Shown one piece after another: positions 10,486 to 22,300 of a DNA stretch of 64,000 nucleotides. A program made the position numbers and the translations under genes. Under the pieces are notes generated by a model. The model searched no databases and was not told the origin of the DNA. It was given only the letters and a program-made list of their open reading frames with translations. This DNA is from Vesta saturnalis (lineage: Eukaryota; Arthropoda; Insecta; Coleoptera; Lampyridae). Every line of letters begins with the position of its first letter. Positions within the stretch are counted from its first letter, which is position 1. Location: positions 167,001 to 231,000 of the forward strand of contig JARFJB010000655.1 of the NCBI GenBank assembly GCA_036346205.1, in the 5' to 3' direction.

Positions 10486-11311
10486 AAATGCGAGTTAACA
10501 TAGGACCATATCCGGTACATAAAAGATCATCCACAAAAACTAGTAAATAAACCTTAGAATTTTCATCTATATAAAAATACAAACATTAATCTGACATTGT
10601 TTTTACAAATTTTTGACTCAACATAAATTTAGGCTTTCATACCAACACTTAGGTGCATTCTTTAAACCATGCAAAGCTTTTTGAAGTTTGCAGCACTTAT
10701 TTTTAGGGATACCAAAGTTATTTGGCAAAGTTATATAAATATCTTTTTTAATTGAGCCATTTAAAAAAGCACTGCAAACATCCAAATGCAAAAGTGGCCA
10801 TCTGTTTTTATTACTTAATCCAATAAGTGTTTTAATAGTTGCCATCTTAACAACAGGAGAGTAAATTTCACTAAACTCTAAACCTTGTTGAACAAAACCC
10901 CTCGCAGCCAACCTAGACTTGTACAAAATTAATCTTACCATTCTTATCTTGCTTCACTTTGAACACCCATTTAGTGTCCACCACTAGCACATCACTCACA
11001 GGTTCGCCAACGATTTCCCAAGTGTTGTTTTCTGCAAGAGGTGCCATCTCTGTTTCCATGGCTTGAATCCATCTTGGAGCTTCTTGTGATGATAGTGCTT
11101 CTTGAAGTGTGGTTGACTTACCCTCAGCAAATGCCAGGTAACAGTAACAACACTCCGTTAATTCTGCTGGTGGCTTGGTTTGACGAGTTGGTCTCCTGTT
11201 GATCTGGTTACTTTCTGTGGTCCCATCAGTAGTAATACTGTTGTCTGTTACGCGTTCCTCTATCTCATCCTGGATACTTTCCTGTTGTACTTCATTTTGT
11301 AGCTCTTCCAT
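10486..11311 (-). pseudogene. Copia reverse transcriptase
   Basis: The sequence runs ALSSQEAPRWIQAMETEM and NNTWEI (10913-11311), RLAARGFVQQ, FSEIYSPVVKM, LHLDVCSAFLNG and KALHGLKNAPKCWYESL (10618-10941). The catalytic box FVDDLL follows at 10520-10537, with both Asp residues kept. The frame changes around 10930 and again after 10618, so no full RT can be made. Confidence 0.88.
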
Positions 11312-11376
11312 ATGTTCTTGATTATCTTCTATGAAATCTGGATCAAAATTTGTTTTCCATGATTTGACATTCTTGA

Positions 11377-12070
11377 CTAGGAAGTGAATTGTCTCTGTGG
11401 TACAAAAAATACTTCACGTTCTACTGAACAGATTTCTTTATTTTGGTAATAAATCCTAAACCCCTTTGTGGTTTCTCCATAGCCAACAAAGTACCCTTTG
11501 CAACTTTTGCTGTCCAATTTCAATCTGCGTTGTTTGGGAACATGAGTCCACACCTCTGCACCAAATGATGATTTTAATAGCATGACATCAAATGCCTTAT
11601 TATGCTAGATATTAAATGGAGTTTGTTTTGAAAGAGAACTGGTTTCTGTTCTGTTTAACACGTATACAGCAATGTTAACAGCTTCGGCCCATTAATGTTT
11701 CTTTAAGTTCTTTTCCCTTAACATTGATCTTGCAGCCTCTATTACTGTTCTCATCTCTCTCTCCACTTTTCTATTTTGTGCAGGAGTATAAGCTACTGTA
11801 GTTTAATGAACAACTCCATTTTCATTTGATAAAGTCTCTACAGCCTTATTTACAAATTCAGTCCCATTGTCTGTCCTAATTACTTTGAGACTTATTCCTT
11901 GGTTTTTCAATAATGCAAGAAATATTTTTAATTTTGAAAAATAACTGGTTCTTTTCTTTCAAAAAATAGACAGTTCTATGATGTGAAAAACCATCTTTAA
12001 GTAGTAAAAAATAATTTGAGCCTCCAAGAGATGTTCCTCAATTGGTTCACATAAATCTGTGTGAATCAAG
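11377..12070 (-). pseudogene. Copia integrase core, heavily broken
   Basis: The C-terminal part of the integrase is readable as SFGAEVWTHVPKQRRLKLDS and KGYFVGYGETTKGFRIYY (11377-11583). The upstream catalytic core around 11650-12070 is recognisable only piecewise, for example LIHTDLC near 12060, with several stops. Confidence 0.75.
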
Positions 12071-12685
12071 TCACCTGGAGCTTTCGTTTTTGTAATGCTT
12101 GTTTGTGCGTGGTTTTTTACATTGTTTTCCTTCAATGCATCCAACACAGAAATGATTTTTCAAACATTTTACGTTTATATTATTCTGTGAAAGAATATTC
12201 TTCACATGTGCATAATGCTGATGAGCAAACTTCTTGTGGAACTCATACAACTCACAATCATTTTTGCAGTAATTACCTGTTGGGGTCGTTGAGCTGACGC
12301 TGGTTAAGGCTAAACCCATTTTCTCCTTGGCCTCAGAAAAACACATTTTGAACATTCTATCTTCACGCCTTGGAATTGTAACGGTTGATTCGTTTTTTAC
12401 AAACTTGCAAATGTTATTGTTTGACACCATGCGTAAGTTTTTGTCCAAGGCACTAATAACAGAGAATAGGTTCACTTTTAAATCTGGAACATGTAGAACA
12501 TTTTGTAGCTGCACCATGTTCCATGCCTCTCCGTTGAAAGCCTTAAGCCAGGCGTTGCCTTCGCCCATAACTTTTACTTTGGCACCATCACCTAACTGCA
12601 CCATACGGTTGTAATTTTCAAAATAAGATGAAGCCTTACACATATGATGAGTACATTCACTGTCCATAAACCAAGAATCAGTCAA
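12071..12685 (-). pseudogene. Copia protease and integrase zinc-binding region
   Basis: This ORF begins with the aspartic protease motif WFMDSECTHHM. The catalytic Asp-Ser is kept, but the usual Gly-Ala after it has become Glu-Cys. It continues through LQNVLHVPDLKVNLFSV into the integrase zinc-binding region, with HKKFAHQHYAHV and FCVGCIEGKQ. It stays open for 204 codons, but the altered protease loop and the broken downstream frame argue against function. Confidence 0.85.
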
Positions 12686-12705
12686 CTGCTGATAAGCACT
12701 AGCAA

Positions 12706-13407
12706 CTAATGCGGTAAAATCTCCTGGCTTCTCAGTCTCTCTCTGTTTCTTTTGTTTATTTTTTTTTTGTTGAAGAAACAGTATTTGGCAATGTGCCCTT
12801 TCTTTTTGAAAATATCACATTTCTTGTTCTTGTAGCATCCTTTACTTTCATGTACAGATTTCCCATAAGTTGCGCACTGCCCTACGTTGACTCTGGATAC
12901 CAAAACTTCTGCCACTTCATCAGTACTAGACCTTTCTTCTTCAAGCAACGAGCGTGACGTCAACTCGTTGAAAGTTTGTTTTTCTACAGAAGCTGACTCC
13001 CAAGCCGACCTAAAGTGCTTGTACTGTTCTGGTAGAGACATCAGTATCTTTGTAATAGTCATATTATCAGAGATTTCCTCTCCAGCTTGCTTCAACTTTG
13101 ACCGGATCTCTTCAATTTTAGATAAAAAAGATGACATAGGTCCTTGACCAAAATCCGTCATGAAAAACTTTTGTTGAAGAAGATGGACACTAACCACCGA
13201 CTCCTTGTCATAGACTATTTTTAATTTGTTCCACATCTTATGTGAGGCCTCACAAGATAGAATATGTGTGAGCGGTCCATGCTCAATTCTTGTGACGATA
13301 ATTTCTTGAGCTCTAGCATCTTGTTTAATCCAATTTGACTTGCCTACTTCATCCTCTGGTTTCACTGAAACTCCAGACACAATTTCAAACAGTCCACGTC
13401 CTTTCAA
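12706..13407 (-). pseudogene. Copia gag (UBN2-type) with damaged zinc knuckle
   Basis: A 233-codon ORF with the copia gag layout: IEHGPLTHILSCEASHKMWN, LKIVYDKES, LLQQKFF and ITKILMSLPEQYKHFRSAW. It ends in a basic tail with a CCHC-type knuckle. In CDIFKKKGHIAKYC the second Cys of C-x2-C-x4-H-x4-C is Phe, so zinc binding would be lost. The start codon of the intact gene probably lay further upstream, near 13480. Confidence 0.85.
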
Positions 13408-13591
13408 GATGACTTAAGTTTCGAATTTCCATGCTTGCCAGTTATCACCATTAAATTTCGACTCTGGATTAGCCGACGCCATTTTATACTTTCTCGTGTG
13501 TTCTCAGAATCGGTTTTTTTTTATAAAACAACACCCGAAACTGATTTTAACTTGTACTGTACGTTCCAAGCTTCCTGTTATTGTAGGGTGT

Positions 13592-13605
13592 CTGGGCCCA
13601 TAACC
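13592..13605 (-). other. Copia primer-binding site, complementary to initiator tRNA-Met anticodon arm
   Basis: The minus strand reads GGTTATGGGCCCAG directly after the 5' LTR. This is complementary to the anticodon stem-loop of eukaryotic initiator tRNA-Met (CUGGGCCCAUAACC), the half-tRNA priming used by Drosophila copia. Confidence 0.85.
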
Positions 13606-13759
13606 AATTGTTTAATGAAGCTTTTAAACACCAGGAAGTTGGTTTTAATTATTTTTATTAAAAGAAAAGTAAACACGTCAGTACAGGAATAATAGCAACA
13701 ACAATTATTATGACAAGTGACATTTTTTTTCACGGCAGCTTTTATTGGAACATCCAACA
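13606..13759 (-). repeat. Copia 5' LTR
   Basis: Partner of 9513-9667. It is followed outside by ATTTG, the target-site duplication, and inside (minus strand) by the primer-binding site. Confidence 0.9.
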
Positions 13760-13764
13760 ATTTG

Positions 13765-14519
13765 AACACAATTTCTGAATTTTTGGGCGTTGCTTGGTAG
13801 AATGAAGCAGTCAGTGCATTTTCACACGTCAAAACTACTATTGAACGGTCAATTGGAATAGGCATTATAAGTGCAGGATCACTTTCAACTGAAAGCAACT
13901 GGATTTTACGTCGAATCGAGTGTTATATTACAACCAAAAACCTTATTTATTGAATTGTCAACCAAGACAAATGTAACAAGTAACAATAAGTATTTGTTGT
14001 ATTTGACACGTATAAACAAGTATACGTAGTGTCGGGCATAAAGTGCCACTTTATGCCCGGGTAGCACATTTATAATATGTCATTTTATATGCATGTATGA
14101 CATAAACGATATTGTGGTAAATATATGTGAGTTTATTAACGGCAGTAAATCGATCAAGTTCATACACCATTAAGAATTTAATCATGGAGTGAAACTGAAG
14201 TACTCTGTAAGAAATATTTAAGATGACATTCAATGACTCAGGTTGACCAAGGTTTACACCCGTTAAAGGTCGTAAGTACAAGTGACACACTTATGTTGCA
14301 CCGGAAAAGGAAAAGGCCGTGAGTGTAAGAGTGTTTATGAAAAGGATTACACATTATAGAAGGGTAAGGGGTAGGTAATAACAATTTTAGATACTTGTTG
14401 ACTAGTGGACAATGTATTGGCGCATAACAACGTTAGTGTTAGTATGTCACATTTTCATTAGGCCATACGAACAATCAGTTATCACCACTATTTTTTGTGC
14501 ATATAAGATACTAGGGACT
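13765..14519. other. intergenic; contains a 27-nt perfect palindrome
   Basis: No gene is visible. At 14033-14059 the sequence CGGGCATAAAGTG, one base, then CACTTTATGCCCG forms a perfect 13-bp stem. The hairpin at 8057-8143 contains the same TTTATGCCC. The two might mark the ends of the element carrying the recombinase, with copia inside it. That is speculative. Confidence 0.5.
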
Positions 14520-14523
14520 TTAA

Positions 14524-16887
14524 CCCGTAGCTACTATCGTTGTTTTCATGCACGTAATTAGTATGGTGGGATGTCTGGACACCCCATTGTTTATATATGT
14601 GCCTAAACAATATGCTTTATAATGTTGCATGTTTTATGATGTAGGTGCTTACATTGGACATGCATAGATATGCAGTAAACAAAATAACATTTATTGTCTT
14701 TCTAAAAACTACAATAAATAAACATTAGCAATTCTATACACATATAACCAAAAAGAAAACAGTATCCTCTTTATTACAAAATATCCCAAAATCAACTTTA
14801 GCTATCGTTCACTTATCCATTGCATATGACTCTAGGAACATGCTCCTTAAGTCCTGTAACAAAAAAGTGAAATCAGAGTTAAAAACACAAAAAAACAACA
14901 AGCATGTTTGAAAGGAAAAATATATTATTGAAAAATGGGCATAAATTATTTCTTCTTACCTATCTTTGCTGCAGTTACTGCAACGTACAAAACTTTCGGA
15001 ATGTTCTTTGCAAATGTGCTTTTTGCATAATTGTTGACAGGTTGATTTCACCTTTCGGTCTTTTTTCCTGGGACATATAACACAACGACCGTAGGAGCTG
15101 GGACAGGGCCGCTTTGATGGCCTGGGTTCGTTTGGATGTTCCTGCTGATCAGGCGCCGATTCGTCCTGTATATTTCTAATTATACCTAGTAGATCTCTAG
15201 ACAAGTTTTTTGATTCCAGTCTACGTTTTACGTGATCATGAATCAGCGACATGGCAAGATCAATAGTAAATTTACGACGTGATATTTTGATGTATTCCGG
15301 AGAAGCTGCTACGTAAATTATGAAACTGTTGGATCTTGCAATGTCGAGCATGGCATCAAAAACAGCCATACGGCCATCTTTTGGTTCGCCTTTGACAGGA
15401 ATAAGTAGCGCACCTTTGATCCAATGCGTCCACACCACCCTTTGTAGAATTATAGAAGTTAATTATTTCGGGTTTCCCATTTTCCTCTACAATTGGCCCA
15501 TGGTGCATAGTTGAAACTAGTATGACCGATCTATTTTTTTTTTGGGAATATATGACACTATTGCGTCATTACTTGTAAATCCGAAAATAGAAGATGCTTC
15601 TACACGCTGTCTGTTTGGTAGAAATTGTGGAGGAACCTCGCGTTTAATCTTACGTAAGGTTCCAACCTAAGTTAAGCCTATATCACGTAGTTCCTTCATT
15701 AGCTCAAGGGAACTAAACCAATTGTCCCCCGTCACATTGCGGTTTGTGTTTTTGATCGGCTCTACTAATTTTGCGGTTTTTTCGCAGTATATATAGGAAT
15801 TTATCAGATAATGCGTTTTGGCATCGCATAAGCACATTATTTTTAATCCATATTTTCGTGGCTTGCTCTTGATAAACTGGCGGAATGAACACTTTCCCCT
15901 AAAACCAACCATCATTTCATCTACTACCACATATTCACTGCACGAATAATTAAAGTGACAATTTCTGTTGAATACCTCATATATTTTAGAAATCGCAGCT
16001 AGCCGGTCTCCACTTTCAATTATTTCCTGACGAGTAGTCCAGTGATCAAACATCAAAGCAGTTAACAGAAATCGAAACCTTTCTTTAGACATAGTACCTC
16101 GAAATATATTTCTTCCTATGCTATCAATACCAAAAAGAGATTTTACATCTTCGTGATTAGATTTGCATATTCCAGCTAGAAGCATTACACCTAAAAATGC
16201 TTTCAATTCTAACTCATCTATATCTCCTACGAATGTAGCAGTCGTACAGTAATTTACACCGAGGTCTGTAATTTTAGCGTTGGTATGCTCTAAAATTTCA
16301 GATAAAATTTCATCGGTAATTAAATGTGACCAACTTTCTAATGGAGTCTTTGAAAAAATTTCAGCTGCATTTCCTTTTAGACCTGGAACATGGATTACTA
16401 TGTTTTCTTGTCGAGTTCGTGAAGAAGCTGGTGGGTCTATCTTTTCCATAGTAATATCTACCAGTATCTGGTAGATCGTCAGCCTCATATTCTTCATATT
16501 CTTCGTCGTTCGTATTGGTGTTATGATCACTATGTCTACTCACAGCATCACTTAGGTCACTATCACCTTCATTATCCAATTCACTCTCCACATCGTCATA
16601 AAAGTTTTCTGCCAATTTTTGAAGTTTTGCTTTTGATAAAGCCCGATCCATTACTGTACACTACTCAAGTATTAACTACACGTATTTACTGTGCTGGGGT
16701 GTTCTGCAACCCCACCTATCACTTATACAACAATCCACAAACAGTTAGAAAATGTTAATGTCACTATTATCTTCGTAATGGTGATGTAGGAGAATACCTG
16801 AAACAAGAAAACAAGGAAAATTCTATACCTAACGAACAAAAAACCATAAACTGGGGTGTCAGAACACCCCACGGTAGTAGTTAAGGG
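14524..16887 (-). mobile_element. piggyBac-type transposon #1 with TTAA ends
   Basis: Bounded by TTAA at 14520-14523 and 16888-16891. The termini CCCGTAGCTACTATCGT and (reverse complement) CCCTTAACTACTACCGT agree at 14 of 17 positions. Just inside both ends lie near-palindromes of GGGGTGTC/GACACCCC type. The 2364-bp size and internal transposase fit piggyBac. The element is dead because of the breaks listed for its transposase. Confidence 0.9.
14956..16651 (-). pseudogene. piggyBac transposase, broken in at least four places
   Basis: Minus-strand order: an acidic N-terminus (MDRALSKAKLQKLAENFYDD, ORF to 16361); after a frameshift the DDE core (ORF to 15667) with VVVDEMMVGFRGK (first Asp), KYGLKIMCLCDAKTHYL and TGDNWFSSLELM (second Asp); then YNSTKGGVDALDQ (third Asp, about 15445); and finally a C-terminal Cys/His-rich zinc domain, CVICPRKK through CSNCSKDR. 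Breaks are the N-terminal frameshift, a TAG at 15667-15669, an extra base in the A10 run at 15534-15543, and another single-base shift near 15400. All three catalytic Asp codons survive. Confidence 0.9.
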
Positions 16888-17221
16888 TTAAATTACTGTA
16901 ACTAGTTTTTTTCTGTTATTGTTGCTTCATGGAAGCAGTCAATGTGTGTAAATATTTTTGTAACATTGTTTAATAGAGCCAAATTATTCTTAACTTATCT
17001 TGAGCTTGAATGACAATAAATCTTGCCTAACCATATTGATGTACGAAGAGAGTTTTGTATGTTATCTAACTATGAAAACAATATGCTATCACGAAAATTT
17101 TTTTGTCAAGTTTCTGTGACATTATATATGGTCATTTCCCAGCTTTCTTCCATTCTGTTTAACATTTGTCACTTTTATGTCAGTGTAATATGGCCAAAAT
17201 TAGTTATGTGCAAATTGAGCA

Positions 17222-17568
17222 CAAAATAATCATGAAATTTTTATCGAAAGAAGGCAGTAGCCCAAAGAATGTTCATGAGGGAACAGTTATGGAGAAAATA
17301 ACCCATCTTATTTCCAAGTGAAATATTGGTGCAACTAGTTGGAATAAGGTAGGACCCATTCATGATAATCCAAAATAATGACGAACGGACGAAATTATCA
17401 AGAAAGTTGAAGATCCGGTGTTTATTGTGTGCTGAGTAAGGGTTTGGGTTATTGCAAGAGAAATAGGAATATCAAGATGACTTGCTTTATGGAATTGTAT
17501 CTTAGAATGAGACGTGGATGCACCATTGGAACTCTCCCACGAAACAAGAGTCCATGGCTTCTTAAGGG
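17222..17568 (+). pseudogene. mariner transposase relic, 5' part
   Basis: Plus-strand reading gives KFLSKEGSSPKNVHEGTV, then TDEIIKKVEDPVFIVC and VIAREIGIS, the N-terminal helix-turn-helix half of mariner transposases. After an internal deletion it reads ETWMHHWNSPTKQESMAS, which is the first catalytic Asp region (normally DETWIHH; the acidic residue here is Glu). Stops are frequent. The 3' half resumes at 18668 after an insertion. Confidence 0.75.
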
Positions 17569-17573
17569 CTGTT

Positions 17574-18667
17574 TATAATGTTGTATAATGGTGCCAGGTG
17601 TAATTTAAAAAAATGGTGTAAATGTTTTAAAGCGTTCTGTATACAAATTGTTAAAATAACTAGAGATACATACCATTCATTAAAAGATAATGCCGTTGAC
17701 TCAGAAGGTAGATTAATTCAGGGCTGGTTCATACTTTTTAATTTGCTTAATTAACACAAATTTCTGCTTGGTTATTTTCACCTAACATCAATATAGTAAC
17801 TTCTAGGTAACAATAATAAAAATTATCTCGGACGCCAAGTTATTTTTTTGATTATGCTCGGAGGATACAACAAAAAATTCACCAAAATGTCAAAATAAAA
17901 GATACACAAATTATGTTTATTAAGCACTTAAATTTGGCATAATATAAAATAAATTTTGTACAACTTCTTGAGAACCTCTGATTATTATAAAGAATGCGGA
18001 AATGTAAACCAAAGATGATGTAATATTCGTATCAATGTTGAACAATATATCGCATTTTCAATGTTTAACGATGTAAAGTATACCAAAGTTGAAATTACTT
18101 CTTACAAATTTATATTCCTTGAAATTTGAATAATCCAAAATTTATTGCACTCTTGAAGGTTCAAATAAAAGTTGTGATCTAAATTTAGATCTGCATTAAA
18201 TGCAAAATGCAATCATAAAATGAAAGTGTACGTAAAACTAAAAATCAAAATTAAAAGTAAAAGTAGAAGTGTAATTAAAAGTGGTAAAAGTAGTAAAAGT
18301 TCCTGCAAAAAGCAAATGTTTTAGATTTTAATATAATACGGGTTAAAAGTATCTTACCATTAAATCAATGGCACTTTTCACAAAATTCAGGTGGAAACCA
18401 AAAATGGCATCCTGTTCAAAACAAAATACATCAAGCAATGCCAAAAAGGACGCTCATTCTGTCAGGTGATATCGCGATGGGCGAGAAATATGTGCAGAAA
18501 TTTAATTCCACGATATGGAAGTATAAACCTTTAAGAAAATATGCAACTTAAAATACACCAAAATGCAACTTAAGTTGCCTATCACAACTTATAAATCATT
18601 AATAACCAAAAACCCTTTTTTTCTTATATTTTACAACTAAATGAACGAAGAACGTAAATGATTCGTT
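17574..18667 (+). mobile_element. 1.1-kb dispersed repeat, copy 2 (inserted in a mariner)
   Basis: Inverted, diverged partner of 6345-7501; the ends of both copies agree at TATAATG and GATTCGTT. It splits the mariner gene between QESMAS and SPKKAK. Only a weak direct repeat (TGTT within the 7 flanking bases) is seen around this copy. Confidence 0.7.
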
Positions 18668-19083
18668 ACATGTTCATCACCCAAGAAGGCAAAGATTCAG
18701 TTTTCTCGTGAAAAAATGATGACCACAATTTTTTGAGCCGCCGAGGGTATTCTCTTAATTTAGTATATGACAAAAGGGACTTCAATAACGGGGAAGGTCT
18801 GAAAAGACACAATTAGGAACTTGAAAGCGACTATACACAAAAAAGACCGCATAATTATTCTCAGAAAGCTCTGTTTCTGCACGAAAAATTCAGGATGGCA
18901 AAAGCACGAACTGTTCAAGAAGTACTCAATGAATATGGCTTTAATGAATTGCAACATCCACCGACGACTTGTGCAGCGTTGTGGAGTTGTATTTTCTAGA
19001 TTTAAGAAAATAATTTTTTTCGAAGGCATACCGTTAATAGAAGAATGTTGGAATAAGTGTTACTGTTTATGGTTCTTATGTTG
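18668..19083 (+). pseudogene. mariner transposase relic, 3' part
   Basis: Continues the fragment at 17222-17568. It reads SPKKAKIQFSREKMM, a stop, EGILLI, a stop, YMTKGTSITG, then NEYGFNELQHPP where mariners have the HPPYSPDLAPSD catalytic box, and finally RWNKC-like residues near 19055. Several frameshifts. Confidence 0.7.
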
Positions 19084-19486
19084 AAAAATAAGATTTTATG
19101 TGTCCTTTAGCTCCTTGATTTCATAACTAACCAATGTTATAAAGAGAATCAATAATACGTTATTAGATTTCTTTGTCTTATTTATGTGTAAAGTTACATA
19201 AATCATAGCACAGTTTAAAGAAAAATACAGCTTCTGATGTATGATCAGTCTGAGCATTATTTTTTGGGACAGTTCGATTACAAAATTTATTTGCTTTTAA
19301 TTCATTAGAGCCATTAACTATACAATATTAGTCCCGATTTCCAGTGATTGTTTATTACAACGTTGATTTGATTGATTTATGCAGATAAAATTAAAAGGCA
19401 CAGATTTGAATTAATGCGATTCGTACTTGAAAACGTTTAAATATATTTTAATTAAAAAAATTGCTAGCAGTATTTGAGAGAATATA
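19084..19486. other. AT-rich spacer, nothing recognised
   Basis: No ORF or structure I can support. Confidence 0.4.
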
Positions 19487-20362
19487 CAGGGCGGGTGCCT
19501 ACTGTGTGGACGGAGGATTGCTCCTTAACTATTAGAGATATCAAAACTAATTTTGGTGTGGTAATACACGATCATTGAACCTACACTCTCAAAATTTTTT
19601 ATGTATATACAGGGTGATTGACAAAACTATGTCAACCCAAACCTGTGTTTTTTTAGTGGAACGCCCTGTATATTTTTGCATTTTTAGATTCACTGTTACA
19701 TTTAGAATAAAAATATAGAAGTTTGTATCTGTATCACTAACTGTTCTGCAGATATGGTCACTTCAGTACCGAAATAGAGCTAACTTTCGAACCACGATGC
19801 GAGCGTTGTCACCACGATTATGTAAATCTGTTTATACCACCGACTATTAATAATAGTTTACTAACAAAGTGGGAAATTTTTCGAAAACATGTAAAACTGT
19901 ACAGAATGATTAACTCACGCGAAATGTAATTTTTCTCAATTTTTTCAAATGCAACACCCTGTATATTTTTTCACATTTCGATTCCCCGTGAAAAGTAGAT
20001 ACCAATTGATAATATGTTTCATTGCCATAAGACAGACCCTTCTTGAGGTATTGATGCTTTATTTGAAAATATTGACACACAGAAGTACAAATAAAACAAA
20101 ATCCAGAGCAAATAAGAAAATACGAATGGCAAATATATTCTTTAACTCATAGGAAAACTTAATTACAAATTCAAAAATATACAGGATGTTCCATTAAAAA
20201 AACACAGGTTTGGGTTGACATATTTTTGTCAGTCACCCTGTATATACCTAAATATTTTTAGCATGTATGTCCAGTGATCGTATATTACCAACCCAAAATT
20301 GGTTTTGATATTTCTAATAGTTAAGGAGCAATCCTCCGTCCACGCAGCAGACACCCATCCTG
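19487..20362. mobile_element. non-coding TIR element with compound ACAGGG-type termini
   Basis: TA (19485-19486 and 20363-20364) flanks CAGGGCGGGTGCC on the left and its counterpart GGCACCCATCCTG-like end on the right. The arms are about 200 bp and share GGAGGATTGCTCCTTAACTA and TTAGAGATATC-type blocks. Each arm contains a further inward module bounded by TACAGGGTG and CCCTGTA (left 19608-19670, right about 20180-20243). There is no transposase inside. It looks like a MITE of the IS630/Tc1/mariner type mobilised in trans. Confidence 0.75.
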
Positions 20363-20539
20363 TATAATTCATCGTCACATTTGCATCAATTGTAAGATAA
20401 GAGTTAATGATCTTATAGTTAAAATTAATATACCTAGCTATTATTTTTCCAAATTAAGTGATATTTATTACAGATTTTTGATCCCAATTATAGGTATTAG
20501 TTCATATTTATACTTAACTTAACCTTCACGGCATTCCCT

Positions 20540-22300
20540 TGCGGGATAGGCAAGACAATCCCTGCCTCTTATTTATTTTTCATTCACAATCTTTGTCCAT
20601 GCTTTCCTACCTCCCTAGTTTCCGCAAGATTCATACATTGTCTCTGATATGCCCTTTTATTTTTAAAATTCCTTATCTTTCTTTCCTTTATCATACATTC
20701 AACTACATTCAGCCAAGTTTTACGCGGCCTATCAGACCCGGTATTTCCTCTAACGTTGTTAGTTCTCTTAATGTGACCAAATCAACGTAATGTACTACTT
20801 TTATATCTATCCATCATCGTCTTTTCCTCGTCACACTTCGTCAATATGCATTTATTCTTTATCTTGTCCCTTCTCATTTTAGCACATGCGCTTCTCAGGA
20901 ATCGGCATTTATTTACTTTTCTTTCGTGCTTTTTTTGACATACCCATGCTCACTTCCATACAGTACTGATGGGATAAACGGGCCATTATAGATTGCTCGT
21001 TTTGCAGCTAGGCTCATGCTATCGTTTCTCATTATCGTCCACATATTTCCAATCACTTTTCTTCCAGCATTGATCCTTTGCCCAATGTCGCCCTCCACTG
21101 TACCGTCTGCAGTAAACATTCTACCCAGATGTACCAGCTCGTCCACTTGCTCCACAATTTCATCTTGCAGAGTAAATACTCTACTCTCCTTTCCACCTTC
21201 CCGATTGAACACCACAATCTTAGTTTTGTTCACGTCTACCTTTAGGTCCATGCTCTCATAGACTGTACCAAAATCCCTCAGAGCGGTCTGTAGCTCAATC
21301 GGACTGTCACTTAATAAGACTGTGTCATCTGCATACACCAGAAGTCGTACATTTACGTCACCGACCATTACACCATTTGTAACGGTACATGCTTGTCTAA
21401 GACATTTATCCATGTATACATTGAACAACCACGGTCACATCACACAGCCTTGCCGCTCAATATTAACGTTTTCACTCACATCTCCTCTCACCCTAACACA
21501 TGCCCGACTGCTGTTGTATACTACCCTTATTCCATTTATTGGACCTTTATTTACGCCATATTCGTTTAATATTTCCCACAGCTTCTCCCTATCTCTCTGT
21601 CGTATGCTTTCTCCAGATTTACAAACGCACGGTACAGTTTCTTTTTTACCCTTAAACACTTTTCGATCACCTACTGGAGAGCAACCACCTGATCGATACA
21701 TCCTCTCCTTGGTATGAGGCCACCCTGCACATTCCACATCTTAGTTTGTGTAGTTTCTCGTACTTTATCAATCATAATTCTTCAAAACACTTTACCAGGC
21801 ACGCTCAGCAAACTTATTTCTCTGTAGTTCTTGCAATCACTCTGGTTCCCCTTACCCTTATACGGTGGTACAATGATCGCGCTCTTCCAATTCCTCGGCA
21901 CATTTCCATACATAAGGCATACATTGAATAATTCACACAATCTTTGTATAAGCTTTGGACCCCCATAATTTAGCATTTCACCAGTGATTTCATCTACACC
22001 TGCTCCCTTGCCGTTTTTCAACCTTGCTACCGTTTTCTATACCACATTTATCCCAATATCCTGTTTCATTCACCATTCCTTCTACATTATCCTTATTTGA
22101 CTCTACAGTCTTATTTTCCTCACTACTGTACTGCTTTCCGAAATATTCTTGCCAGCATTTCCCCACTTTACAACCTTCCCATACTATTTCGTTGCTCGTA
22201 CTCATCACTTCCGCAGCTTTCTGTTTTGGGCCACGTTTTGTATTTTTGACCCATTTTGGAAAAATTGCATTTTCAGTCATCCCCTGTAGCTCTGTTATTG
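20540..22300 (-). pseudogene. non-LTR retrotransposon reverse transcriptase, 5'-truncated
   Basis: The minus strand encodes, in order, KNGKGAGVDEITGEMLNYGG and SAIIVPPYKGKGNQSDCKNY (21782-22021), REKLWEILNEYGVNKGPING and RACVRVRGDVSENVNIERQG (21435-21737), then LLVYADDTVLLSDS with the YADD catalytic box at about 21324-21335, and VDVNKTKIVVFNREGG (20913-21428). Frameshifts and stops occur between the blocks. The linker upstream (to about 22250) is readable as KWVKNTKRGPKQKAAEVM. The endonuclease domain is absent here; a fragment at 42641-43430 may come from the same family. Clade not assigned. Confidence 0.85.

Larger units (their letters stand above)
9513..13759 (-). mobile_element. Copia-type LTR retrotransposon, full-length but degenerate
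   Basis: A 4.25-kb element on the minus strand, ordered 5' LTR, primer site, gag, protease, integrase, RT, RNase H, 3' LTR, which is the Ty1/copia order. The LTRs are 9513-9667 and 13606-13759 with roughly ten differences over ~154 bp. A 5-bp direct repeat ATTTG at 9508-9512 and 13760-13764 is the target-site duplication. The polypurine tract abuts the 3' LTR. Every ORF carries stops or frameshifts, so it cannot be autonomous. It inserted just downstream of the recombinase pseudogene. Confidence 0.92.

Noticed and set aside
12228..12245. CTGATGAGCAAAC as hammerhead core
   Set aside because: Lies inside the copia coding region, has no stem II or GAAA, and is a chance match.
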